The notes under the pieces are model-generated. The model saw nothing but the letters and a program-made list of their open reading frames with translations. It searched no databases and was not told the origin of the DNA. The translations under genes were made by a program, and so were the position numbers. 64,000 nt of DNA from Stomoxys calcitrans (lineage: Eukaryota; Arthropoda; Insecta; Diptera; Muscidae), in NCBI RefSeq assembly GCF_963082655.1, contig NC_081555.1, positions 149,025,116-149,089,115 on the forward strand, written 5' to 3'. The first letter of the stretch is position 1, and the number at the start of each line of letters is the position of its first letter. Shown piece by piece: positions 11,236-22,327 of the stretch.

Positions 11236-13449
11236 AACAAATAAAAAGGCATTAAGTTCGGCCGGGCCGAACTTTGGATTTGGATTCCCTTTCCCTTGTA
11301 GTACAAAATATTCGACTTTTTGGCAGATATATCCAATTATAAACCGATTTGAACCATATTAAGGTCGGATATCGTGAAGCTCAGAAAAACTCACTGTTTA
11401 AAATTTCAGCGAAATCGGGTAATAAATAAAGCTTTTATGGGCTTCAGTCCCCTTATCGGCAGATCGGTTTATATGACAGCTATATCTAAATATAGTCCGA
11501 TCAGAACCATATTTAGGCCGGATGTTTGGAGGTCTTAACCTAACAACTGTTTAAAATTTCAGGGAAATCGGTTAAAAAATAAAGCTTTTATTGGCTTCAG
11601 ACCCCTTATAGGGAGATCGATCTATAAGGCTGCTATATCTAAATATAGTCCGATCTGAACCATATTTAAGTCGGATGTCAGAAGGCTAAAAATAACTCAC
11701 TGTTTAAAATTTTAGCGAAATCGGCAAAAAAATAAAATTTTTATGGGCTTCAGACCCTTTATCGGGATATCGGTCTATATGACAGCTATATCTAAATATA
11801 GCCCGATCTACACCATATTTGGTTCGGATGTTGGGAGGCTTAAAACACAACACAATTCCAAATTTCAGCGAAATCGGATAAAAATTAAAGCTTTTATGAC
11901 CTTCAGACCCTTTATCAGGAGATCGGTCTATACGGCAGATATATCTAAATAAAGTCCGATCTAAATCATATATAGGACATATGTCGGGAGGCTTAAAATA
12001 ACCCACCGTTTTAAATTTCAGCGAAATCGGGTAATAATTAAAGATTTTATGGCCTTCAGACCCTTTATCAGGAGATCGGTCTATACGGCAGATATATCTA
12101 AATAAAGTCCGATCTAAATCATATATAGGACATATGTCGGGAGGCTTAAAATAACCCACCGTTTTAAATTTCAGCGAAATCGGGTAATAAGTAAAGCTTT
12201 TATGGCCTTCAGACCCTATATTGGGAGATCGGTTTATATGACAGCTATATCTAAATATAGTCCAATCTGAACCATATTTACGTGAGAGGTCGGGAGGCTT
12301 TAAATAAACCACCATTTTAAATTTCAGCGAAATCGGTTAGTAATTAAAGATTTTATGGCCTTCAGACCCTATATTGGGAGATCGGTCTATATGACAGCTA
12401 TATCTAACTATAGTCCAATCTGAACCATATTTACGTGTGAGGTTGGGAGGCTTAAAATAACCCACCATTTTAAAATTCAGCGAAATCGGGTAATAATTAA
12501 AGATTTTATGGCCTTCAGACCCTTTATCGGCAGATCGGTCTATATGACAGCTATATCTAAATATAGTCCGATCTGAACCGTATTTAGGTCGGATGTTGGG
12601 AGGCCTATAATTGCACATTACTCCAAATTTCAGCGAAATCGGGTAATAATTAAAGCTTTTATGAGCTTCAGACCCTCTATCGGGAGATCGGTCCATATGG
12701 CAGCTATATCTAAATATAGTCCGATCTGATTCATATTTAAGTTGGACGTTGGGAGGTCCTAACCTACTCACTGTTTCAAATTTCAGGGAAATCGGGTAAT
12801 AAATAAAGCTTTTAGGGGCTTCAGTCCTTTTATCGGGAGATCGGTCTATATGGCAGCTATATCTAAATATAGTCTAATCTGGACCATATTTAGGTCAGAT
12901 ATCGGAAGGCTTAAAATAACCCACTATTGCAAATTTCAGTGAAATCGGGTAATAAATAAAGCTTTTATGGTCTTCAGACCCTTTATCGGGAGATCGGTCT
13001 ATATGGTAGCTATATCTAAATATAGTCCGATCTGAACCATATTTAGGTCAGTTGTCGGGAAGCCTTAAACTACTCACTGTTTTAAATTTCAGCAAAATCG
13101 TATGAACAATAAAGTATTTATGGGCATTAGACCCTTTATAGAAAAATCGGTCTATATAACAGCTATATTCAAATATGGTCCGATTTGACCCATTCAAGAA
13201 CTTAGCCAGCGTGTACCAGAAAGACGTATCTCTGCCAAATTTCAGCTCAATATCTCAATTTTTTTAAGGCTCTAGAGTGATTACAACAGACGGACTGATA
13301 GACGGACAGACACACGGACATCGTTAAATCGTCTTAGAGTTTTACGACGATCCGAAATATATATACTTTGTAGGGTCGGAAATTTATATTTCAATGTGTT
13401 GCAAACGGAATGACTTAATGAATATACCCTACGGTGGTGGGTTTAAAAA
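11236..13449 (-). mobile_element. DINE-C element, complete, ~11-12 central units
   Basis: The 3' hairpin terminus is at 11250-11275 and the 5' end GGTGGTGGGTTTAAAAA at 13433-13449, both on the minus reading. The (TA)n, core and short (GTCC/GTCT) tract fall near 13285-13375. The middle is an unusually regular tandem array (see the repeat entry). The minus-strand open frames of 203 and 144 codons are a 51-codon repeat caused by the unit length and are not taken as genes. Confidence 0.92.
11462..13145 (-). repeat. 153-bp tandem units, exact register over eleven copies
   Basis: The marker GATCGGT(C/T)TATATG (or a one-base variant) starts at about 11462, 11615, 11768, 11921, 12074 and 12227. It continues at 12380, 12533, 12686, 12839 and 12992. 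Every step is 153 bp although units differ visibly in sequence. Each unit holds an inverted pair GATCGGTC...GACCGATC or variant and an inner ATAT-GGCAGCT-ATAT near-palindrome. Since 153 is a multiple of 3, frames stay open across units by arithmetic. Confidence 0.93.
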
Positions 13450-13837
13450 GGATATTGAGGGGCCTAAAGAAACACTTTTTCCCAAATTTCAAGAAAATCG
13501 CACAATAATTGCGCCTTTTATGGACCCAAGACCTTTAATCGAGAGACCGGTGTATATGGCAGCTATATCTAAATCTTGATCGATCTGGGCCGTATTGAAC
13601 AAGGGTGTAGAGAGGCCTAACACAACTCACTGTCCCAAATTTCAGCGAAATCGGATGATAAATGTGGCTTTAATGGGCCTAAGACCTTCCTTCGGCAGAT
13701 CGGTCTATATGGGGGCTAATTTAAGTTATAATCCGATATAGCCCATCTTCGAACTTAACCTGCCTATGGACAAAAAAGAATCTGTGCAAAGTATCATGGC
13801 AATATCTCTATTTTTAAAGATTAAGCGCGATTTTAAG
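13450..13837 (-). mobile_element. DINE-A fragment
   Basis: About two A-type units plus the stretch that normally precedes the microsatellite block (AACTTAACCTGC, AAAAAAGAATCTGTGCAAAG). The 5' head and 3' hairpin are missing. Confidence 0.8.
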
Positions 13838-13857
13838 ATTTTACTAAAATTAAATTA

Positions 13858-14094
13858 TTGGTTTGCCCAAAAAGTAATTGCGGATTTTTCATATAGTCGG
13901 CGTTGACAAATTTTTTCAACGGCTTGTGACTCTGTAATTGCATTCTTTCTTCTGTCAGTTATCAGCTGTTACTTTTAGCTTGCTTTAGAAAAAAAGTGTA
14001 AAAAAAGTATATTTGATTAAAGTTCATTCTAAGTTTTATTAAAAATGCATTTACTTTCTTTTAAAAAATCCGCAATTACTTTTTGGGCAACCAA
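13858..14094. mobile_element. Mariner-derived MITE, 237 bp, TA target duplication
   Basis: Inverted termini: a TTGGTTTGCCCAAAAAGTAA start and the matching CTTTTTGGGCAACCAA end, flanked by TA on both sides (13856-13857, 14095-14096). The internal sequence matches both ends of the mariner at 16118-17030. The MITE is therefore an internal-deletion derivative of that transposon and would have moved with its transposase. Confidence 0.95.
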
Positions 14095-14096
14095 TA

Positions 14097-15696
14097 TAAC
14101 CGTTGTAAATAACTCAGTTCATTTACATAGTAAGCCATAAAAATTTATCGCATTTACAGCGATATCAAATTTACGAGTGACAGAGAAACTGAATGAAACA
14201 AAGCTATGCTAATTGTCCCAAAAAGAAATGGCATCAACTTACAAAACCCTCAGATTTAGACAAACATAAAAGATCACCGAAAAACTCACAAAACAGAAAG
14301 CCAACAACTCAAATCGTTGGTAATCTTTCTCTCTTTTGCTTCTAATAAAGCCAATTTGGCTAATTAGCATAAAAGAAAACAATGCGATAATCATCCAAAA
14401 CATTATTCTATGGATTTTTAGACGATTCCTCTGTAATTTCTACATCTGCTTGCATTTGAAGCACATTTTCAAAAAAATTAAAAAAAAAAACATAAATGGC
14501 CTGGGCAAACAAAGCAACAAACGATAGCAACCATAAATTATGATTAGTCAAATCAATGACGACAGTCGGAGAGACACCCATCAGTGGAACCCCCTCAGCA
14601 ACAAAAACTACTTCATACATGTCAAAGAAAAATATAAGAGGAAGAAAACCGGCCACACTCCCTCAGAGCTTTAAATGGAATAAACACCAACAGAGAAATG
14701 GAAGAAGAAATGTCCAAAATAAACCGAAAACACTTTCTTTTTCATTGTACATTGACATGAGACCATGGATGGAGCAGACACCAAACTCAGAGATTTTTGA
14801 AACATGTTTGTGGTGAGTAATGGGTTGATCACATTTTTACAAATATTTTTTTAAGCTTAAAGGCATAGTGCGTGCTAACATGATGATCACACGCGCCGAT
14901 GAGCTAAAGAAATTTCAGAAATACGAGTGTAAACAAATTATTTTGATTGGATGAATAAAATGTGAGCCTTTTGGGAAGATATGCATTTGTATACTTCATT
15001 TTTTTTTTGTTGGTCAATGAATTTTGCTGGGAGACATTTTTAATTTTTTTTCAATAATATAAGAAAAAGCAAATCATCCAAAAAATGCCATTATGATTTT
15101 ATAGTATTTAAAAATAACTTATTGTAGAAATAGTAGATAGATTCGCCAAAAAATATTCAAGCGGTGTGTGCAAAACAAAAGACTTAAGACACAAACTTTA
15201 AGATGCTGTTTTCAATGGGTATTTTTTGATTGCCAAGAAGAAGAAGAAGAAGAAGGGAAGAAAAGATACAACACGGAATGAGTAAACACAATCGCCAATG
15301 CAAATCAAATGATGGTGTGATGATTTATTAAAAATACATTAATGACTTTGTTAATTCATGGGCATAACAAAACAAACGCCACACAATACAGCCAGCATTA
15401 CCATTGCAATATTTTAAATCACATTTGAACTATGGGAAATAATCGAATTGTCTGAACTCTTGAAAAAAGGAATCATGGCAGATACTGTGATGTGCCATCA
15501 TTGCAAGATACTGAGTAAGAAACGAGCATAACAGTTGACGTATGTAGGCCATATTTCAAGTGATGTTGGATATATTTGAGTGGTATTGTACATTAGGAAT
15601 CTTATTCCGTAAAGGGATGGTTCTGCACAATTTGCAACAGATGTCTTACGTAACAGATTAGAATTTTAAAGTTTGCACAAAACATTTTCAACAAGT
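14097..15696. other. Unassigned unique DNA
   Basis: No gene recognised. Open frames of 60-86 codons on both strands near 14336-14816 overlap each other and show no domain. A short (AAG)n tract lies at 15236-15255. Confidence 0.5.
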
Positions 15697-16117
15697 AACA
15701 AGTAAAAGCGTGCTAAGTTCGGCCGGGCCGAATCTTATATACCCTCCACCATGGATCGCATTTGTCGAGTTCTTTTCCCGGCATCTCTTCTTAGGCAAAA
15801 AAGGGTATAAGAAAAGATTTTCTCTGCTATTAGAGCGATATCAAGATATGGTCCTGTTCGGACCACAATTAAATTATATGCTGGAGACCTGTGTAAAATT
15901 TTAGCCAATTCGAATAAGAATTGCGCCCATTGGGGGCTCAAGAAGTAAAATAGAGAGATCGATTTATATGGGAGCTGTATCGGGCTATAGACCAATTCAA
16001 ACCATAATAAACACGTATGTTGATGGTCATAAGATGAATTTCAAGCATATCGGATAATAATTGCAACCTCTAGAGGCTCAAGAAGTCAAGATCCCAGATC
16101 GGTTTATATGGCAGCTA

Positions 16118-17030
16118 TTGCCTAAAAAGTAATTGCAGATTTTTTAAAATAAAGTAAATGCATTTTTAATAATACTTAGAATGAACTTTAATCAAATATA
16201 TAATTGCCATTTTGTTTGATAACCTTTTGCCATCTTCCTGGAAAATTTAGTATTCCACGCTCATAGAACTTCTGGCCTTTATCTGCAAAAAACTGAACCA
16301 AGTGCGATTTTATAGACTCATCATTGCCGAAAGTTTTACCATTTAAGGAGTTCTGCAAAGATCGAAATAAACGGTAGTCTGATGGTGCAAGGTCATGGCT
16401 ATATGGTGGATGCATCAAAAGTTCCCAGCCAAGCTCACGGTCTAGCGTTGTCCTGGTGGCATATGACACCTTTACGATTGACCAATTCTGGTCGCCTCTC
16501 CTTGATGGCTGCATTCAATTTGTCCAATTGTTGACAGTAAACATCCGAATTAATCGTTTGGTTCCTTGGAAGCAGCTCAAAATATACCACACCATTTTAA
16601 TTCCACCAAACAGACAGCATAACCTTCTTTTGGTGGATATCGGCCTTTGAAGTGGTTTGAGCTGGTTCACCATGCTTGGACCATGATCGTTTTCGACTAA
16701 CGTTGTTGTAAACAATCCATTTTTCATCTCCAGTTATGATTCGTTTTAAAAACGGATCGAATTCATTGCGTTTAAGGTGCATATCACAAGCGTTGATTCG
16801 GTTTGTTAAATGAATTTCTTTCAATACATGTGGTACCCATGTAAAATTGACGCCAAACAAACAAATGTAAACAAAATTTTGCGCACTTTTTTTCCAAAGC
16901 AAGCTAAAAGTAACATCTGATAACTGACAGAAGAAAGAATGCAATTACAGAGTCACAAGCCGTTGAAAAAATTTGTCAACGCCGACTATATTACTACTAT
17001 ATTACCGACAATTATTTTTGGGCAACCCAA
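16118..17030 (-). mobile_element. Mariner element (cecropia/mellifera-like), internally deleted
   Basis: Termini match the 237-bp MITEs (CCTAAAAAGTAATTGC at one end, TTTTTGGGCAACCCAA at the other) and TA flanks both sides. At about 913 bp it is shorter than a typical ~1.3-kb mariner. The right end retains the 5' untranslated region shared with the MITEs. It carries a broken transposase on the minus strand. Confidence 0.93.
16188..16842 (-). pseudogene. Mariner transposase, truncated and frameshifted
   Basis: The catalytic core of a D,D34D mariner transposase, which cuts and pastes the element at TA sites. Visible in order on the minus strand are WVPHVLKE (~16840), ITGDEKWIVYNN with the first catalytic Asp (16708-16740), and QTTSKADIHQKKVMLSVWWN. 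An in-frame stop follows. Then come FELLPRNQTINSD and HQDNAR with the second Asp (16441-16458). About ten residues are lost with a frameshift after DNAR. The last part has HPPYSHDLAPSDYRLF with the third Asp region (16376-16417; the usual Pro after Ser is His) and a C-terminus ending NGNYIFD. The N-terminal helix-turn-helix DNA-binding half is deleted, so the copy is dead. Confidence 0.95.
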
Positions 17031-17516
17031 TATATCAGGCTATGAACCGAATTGAACCTTATTTGACACAGTTGTTGAAAGTAAGAATAAAATTCGTCAT
17101 GCAAAATTTCATCCAAATCGGATAGGAATTGGGCCCTCTAGAAGCTCAAGAATCAAATCCCCAGATCTGTTTATATGACAGCTACATCAGGTTATGAACC
17201 GATTTGAACCATACTTGGCACAGTTGTTGGATATCATAAGATAGGTTTATATGGCAGCTATATCAAAACATGGACCGCTATGGCCCATTTACAATACCAA
17301 CCGACCTACACTAATAAGAAGTATTTGTGCAAAATTTCAAGCGGCTAGCTTTACTCCTTCGGAAGTTAGCGTGCTTTCGACAGACAGACGGACGGACATT
17401 GCTAGATCGACTTAAAATGTCGCGACGATCAAGAATATATATATCTTATGGGGTCTCAGACGAATATTTCGAGTAGTTACAAACAGAATGACAGAAATCC
17501 TATGGTGGAGGGTATA

Positions 17517-18267
17517 AAAAGGCGTTAAGTTCGGCCGGACTTAACTTTGGATATCCACCACCTCGGGTATATATGTAAACCACCTTTAATCAAAATCAGG
17601 TGAAAGTTGAATACCTTATGTCCCATAACAGTTACAACGAAATATGTTTCGATTTGGACCAAATACTTATAAGTACAAGTCATTGTTCAATTGTGTATAA
17701 CACAATATTGGTCTTTTTAGTAGCTATATATAAAAATAAACCGATCTGAACAATATACAACATGGATGTCGAAAAGCCTAAAATAAGTCAATGTGTAAAA
17801 TTTCTGTTAAATCGGATTATAAATGCGCCTTTTTTGGGGCCAAGACTTTAAATCGAGATATGGGTCTATATGGCAGCTATATGATCGATCTAGACCAAAT
17901 TGCAGAAGTATGTCAAGGGGCTTAACTTAACTCACTGTCCCAAATTTCAGCAAAGTCAGACAATAAATGCGCCTTTTGTGGGCCCAAAACTTTAAATCGG
18001 AGGATCGGTCTATATGGCAGCTATAACCAAATCTGAACCGATCCGTGCCAAATTGAAGGAGGATGTCGAAGCACGTAACACAACTCACTGTCCCAAATTT
18101 CAGCAAAATCGGGTAGTAAATGTGGCTTTAATGGGCCTAAGACCCTAAATCGGCGGATCGGTCTATATGGGGGCTATATCAAGATATAGTCCGATATGGC
18201 CCATCTTCGAACTTAACCTGCTTATGAACAAAAAAAGAATCTGTGCAAAGTTTCAGCACAATATATC
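17517..18267 (-). mobile_element. DINE-A element lacking its 5' head
   Basis: The 3' end is at 17520-17550 (hairpin partly eroded, GTTCGGCCGGACTTAACTTT), followed on the minus reading by several A units. The last recognisable bases, TGTGCAAAGTTTCAGCACAATAT, are those just before the microsatellite block. The core and 5' terminus are missing. It joins a DINE-A of opposite orientation. Confidence 0.85.
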
Positions 18268-18943
18268 TATTGTGTTAGGCCCTTCGACATTCTTCGTCAA
18301 TTTGGCCCAGATCGGCTCAGATTTGCATATAGCTGCCATGTAGACCGATCCGCCGATTTTGGGTCTTGGGCCCATTAAAGCCACATTTATTATCCGATTT
18401 TGCTGAAATTTGTGACAGTGAGTTGTGTAACTTGCTTCGACATCCTTCGTCAATTTGGTACGGATCGGTTCAGATTTGGATATAGCTGCCATATACACCG
18501 ATCCTCCCATTTAGGGTCTTAGGCCCATAAAAGGCGCATTTATTATCCGATGTCGCTGAAATTTGTGACAGTGAGTTGAGTTATGCCCCTTGACATACTT
18601 CTGCATAATGGCACAGATCGGCCCAGATTTGGATATAGCTGCCATATAGACCGATCCTACGATATGGGGTCTTAGGCCCATAAAATCCACATTTACTATC
18701 CGATTTTGCTGAAATTTGGGATAGTAAGTTGACTTAGACCCTTCGACATCCTTCGTCAATTTGGCTCAGATCGGTCCAGATTTAGATATAGCTGCCATAT
18801 AGACCGATCCTCCGTTCAAGGGTCTTATGCCCATAAAAGCCACATTTATTATCCGATTTTGCTGAAATTTGGGACAATGAGTTGTGTAAGGCCCTTCGAC
18901 ATCCTTTTTCAATTTGGCTCAGATCGGTCCAGATTTAAATATA

Positions 18944-19166
18944 TTGGGTTGCCCAAAAAGTAATTGCGGATTTTTTAAAAGAAAGTAAATACATTTTTAA
19001 TAAAACTTAGAATGAACTTTAATCAAACATACTTTTTTTACACTTTTTTTCTAAAGCAAGCTAAAAGTAACAGCTGAAAGAATGCAATTACAGAGTCACA
19101 AGCTGTGAAAAAATTAGTCAACGCCGAGTATATGAAAAATCCGCAACTACTTTTTGGGCAACCCAA
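18944..19166. mobile_element. Mariner-derived MITE, 223 bp
   Basis: TTGGGTTGCCCAAAAAGTAA ... CTTTTTGGGCAACCCAA with TA on both sides. A small internal deletion removes part of the CAGCTGATAACTGACAG stretch present in other copies. It is inserted in a DINE-A unit. Confidence 0.96.
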
Positions 19167-19737
19167 TATCTGCTATATGGACTGATCTCCCTGCTTTGGG
19201 CCCATAAAAGGCTCACTTATTGTCCGATGGCGCCGAAATTTGGGAGAGTGAGTTAAGTTAAGACCCTCGACATACTTTTGCAATATGTCACTGATCGGTC
19301 CAGATTTGGATATAGCTGCCATACAGACCTATCTTTCGATTTAAGGGTTTGAGCCCATAAAAGGTGTATTTATTTTCCGATGTCGCCGAAATTTGGGACA
19401 GTAAGTTGTGCTATGACCTTCGACATCCTTCTTCAAATTGGCCCAGTTTGGTTCAGATTTGAATATAGCTGCCATATAGACCGATCTCTCGATTTAAGGT
19501 TTTGGGGCCATAAAAGGCGAATTTACAGCATTTATTGGACAGAAAGTTGTGTTAGGCTCTTCAACATTTTTCTGAACGTTTCCCAAATTGGTCCAGATTT
19601 GGATATAGACGCCATATAGACCGATTTCTCCCCCAAAAAAAGGCGCATTTATAATCCGATTTCACTGAAATTTGACACAGTGACTTATGGTAGGCTTTTC
19701 GACATTCGTATCGTACATGGTTCAAATTGGTTTATTT

Positions 19738-20648
19738 TTAGAATGGGCTTCAGTCCCCTTATCGGAGGATCGGTCTATATGACAGCTATATCTAAATATA
19801 GTCCGATCTGTATCATATTTCGGTCGGACGTTGGGAGGCTGCGCACTATTGCAAATTCAGCGAAATCGGATAAATATTAACGTTTTTATGGGCTTCAGAC
19901 CCTTTATCGGGAGATCGGTATATATGGCAACTATGTCTAAATAAAGACCGATCTGAACCATTTTTAAGTCAGATGTTGGGAGGCTTAAAATAACCCACTG
20001 CTTTAAATTTCAGCAAAAACGGGTAATAAATAAAGCTTTTATGAGCTTCAGACCCTTTATCGGCAGATCGGTCATATGGCAGCTATATCTAAATATGGAC
20101 CGATCTATTCCATATTTGGATCAGATGTCGGGAGGCTTAAAATAACCCACTGTTGCGAGATTGGACAATAAATAAGGCTTTTATGGTCTTCAGAACCTTT
20201 ACCGGGATATCGGTCTATATGACAGCTATATCTAAATATAGTCCGATCTGAACCATATTTAGGTCAGTTGTCGGGAAGCCTTAAACTATTTATTGTTTCA
20301 AATTTCAGCAAAATCGGAAAAAAATAACGTTTTATTGGCATTAGACCCTTTATCGGAAAACCGGTCTATATAGCAGCTATATCCAAGTATAGTCCGATTT
20401 GGCCCGTTCAAGAACTTAAACAGCGTGCATCCAAAAGACGTATCTGTGCCAAATTTCAGCTCAATATCTACATTTTTGAAGGCTCTAGAGTGATTACAAT
20501 AGACGGAAGGACAGACGGATATACGGACGGATAGACGGACAGATAGAATTTTACGACGATCCGAAATATATATACTTTGTAGGGTTGGAGATTTATATTT
20601 CAATGTGTTGCAAACGGAATGACCCAACATCCTACGGTGTTGGGTATA
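19738..20648 (-). mobile_element. DINE-C element, 3'-truncated, inside DINE-A
   Basis: C-type units (GATCGGTCTATATGACAGC, AATATAGTCCGATCTG) lead to a (GTCC/GTAT) tract, core and 5' end GGTGTTGGGTATAAAAA at 20632-20648. The 3' hairpin end is missing, so this is not a full rolling-circle copy. Confidence 0.88.
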
Positions 20649-20733
20649 AAAATATCAATATTTTGTTATACACAATTGAACAATGACTTGTACTTATTAG
20701 TATTTAGTCCAAATAGGATCATATTTCAATGTA

Positions 20734-20966
20734 TTGGGTTGCCCAAAAAGTAATTGCGGATTTTTTAAAAGAAAGTAAATGCATTTTTAATAACTTAGAA
20801 TTAACTTTAATCAAACATACTTTTTTTACACTTTTTTTCTAAAGCAAGCTAAAAGTAACAGCTGATAACTGACAGAAGAAAGAATGCTATTACAGAGTCA
20901 CAAGCTGTGAAAAAATTTGTCAACGCCAACTATATGAAAAATCCGCACTACTCTTGGGGCAACCCA
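20734..20966. mobile_element. Mariner-derived MITE, ~233 bp
   Basis: The left terminus is TTGGGTTGCCCAAAAAG. The right terminus is slightly worn (CTCTTGGGGCAACCCA) and is followed by TA. It is inserted in the 3' part of DINE-A. Confidence 0.95.
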
Positions 20967-21085
20967 TAGCAATAGCTGCTGTGGGGCATCAGGTATGCAT
21001 TTTTCACTGGATTTTGACGAAAGTCGGTTAACGTCTATTCCCGAGGTGGTGGGTATCCAAAGTTCGGCCCGGCCGAATGGTATTT

Positions 21086-22180
21086 TTTTATACCCCCCAC
21101 CATAGGATGGGGGTATACTAATTTCGTCATTCTGTTTGTAAATCTTCGAAATATGTGTCTAAGACGCCATAAAGTATATATATTCTTGATCGTCATGTCA
21201 TTTAAAGTCGATCTAGCCATGTTCATCCGTCTGTACGTCTGTCCGTCCTTCCGTTCGTCTGTCTGCCGAAAGCACGCCGTCATGTCATTTTAAGTCGATC
21301 TAGCCATGTCCGTCCGTCTGTCCTTCCGTCCATCTGTCCGTACGTCCTTTCTTCTGTCTGCCGAAAGCACGCTAACTTTCGAAGGAGTAAAGCTAGCCGC
21401 TTGAAATTTGGCACCAATACCTTTTATTAGAGTAGGTCGGTTGGTATTGTAAATGGGCCAAAACGGTCCATGTATTGATATGGCTGCCATATAAACCGAT
21501 CTTGGGTCTTGACTTCTTGAGCCTATAGAGGGCGCAATTCTTATCCAAATTGGCTGGAATTTTTGGTATCACTTCCAATAACTGTATAGCTGTTATATAA
21601 ACCGATCTTGGATCTTGACTTCTTGAGCGAATAGAGCGCGGAATTCTCATCCGATTTGAATGAAATTTTGCATGAGGTGTTTTGCTATGACTTCCAATAA
21701 CTGTGCTAGGTATGGCGGAAATCGGTACAAAACCTGATATAGCTGCCATATAAACCGATCTGGGATCTTGACTTCTTGAACCTCTAGAGGGCTCAATTCT
21801 CATCCGATTTGGATGAAATTTTGTACAACGGCTTCTCTCATGACCTTCAACATAAGTGTCTAATATAGTCTGAATCGATCAATATCTTGATACAGCTCTC
21901 ATATAAACTGATATCCCGATTTTGCTTCTTGAGCCCCTACAAGGAGCAATTCTTATCCGAATGAACTGAAATATTACACAATGACTTCTACAATGTTCAG
22001 CTTTCATTTATGGTCCGAATCGGACTACAACTTGATGTAGCTCCAATAGCATAACAGTTCTTATTCAATATTCTATGTTTGTCTAAAAAGAGATACCGCG
22101 CATAGAACTCGACAAATGCGATTAATTGTGGAGGGTATATAAGATTCAGCTCGGCCGAACTTAGCACGCTCTTACTTGTT
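21086..22180 (+). mobile_element. DINE-B element, complete, with duplicated core/microsatellite block
   Basis: The 5' end TTATACCCCCCACCATAGG is at 21088, the (TA)n near 21175 and the 3' hairpin with CTTACTTGTT ends at 22180. The segment GTCATGTCATTT, GTCGATCTAGCCATGT, (GTCY)n, GCCGAAAGCACGC occurs twice in tandem (~21190-21276 and ~21278-21372). This is a ~90-bp duplication of the core plus microsatellite. Confidence 0.92.
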
Positions 22181-22327
22181 ACTTGTTAAGTTTCTGCCTA
22201 TAAGGAGAAACGGTCAAAAGATTTTGTTTTGCCTATAATGGGATACCGGGAATATTTACAAATTCAAGCCATGGTGGAGGGTATGTAAGATTCGGCCCGG
22301 CCGAACTTAGCACGCTTTTACTTATTT
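22181..22327 (+). mobile_element. Second DINE-B 3' end in tandem
   Basis: A ~147-bp stretch reproduces only the last part of DINE-B (AAGGAGAAACGG, CCATGGTGGAGGGTATGTAA, the GTTCGGCC-type hairpin, GCACGCTTTTACTTATTT) directly after a complete DINE-B 3' end. ACTTGTT is repeated at the join (22174-22187). Confidence 0.85.

Larger units (their letters stand above)
15697..17520 (-). mobile_element. DINE-B element interrupted by a mariner
   Basis: The 3' hairpin terminus is at 15710-15735 and the 5' end TATGGTGGAGGGTATAAAAA at 17501-17520. (TA)n, core and a brief (GTCC/GTCT) tract fall at 17380-17450. The mariner at 16118-17030 splits a GGCAGCTA|TATCAGG motif, so the DINE was there first. Without the mariner the element is about 0.9 kb. 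Confidence 0.92.
18268..21080 (+). mobile_element. DINE-A element lacking its head, carrying three later insertions
   Basis: A-type units run from 18268. The element is interrupted by a MITE (18944-19166), a DINE-C (19738-20648) and a second MITE (20734-20966). It resumes to the 3' hairpin at 21060-21077. The phrase flanking the DINE-C insert (GGTTTATTTTTAGA | ATATCAATATTTTG) is continuous in an uninterrupted copy near 55410-55450, which supports the nesting. The terminal TTACTTGTT is replaced by the start of the next DINE-B. Confidence 0.85.
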
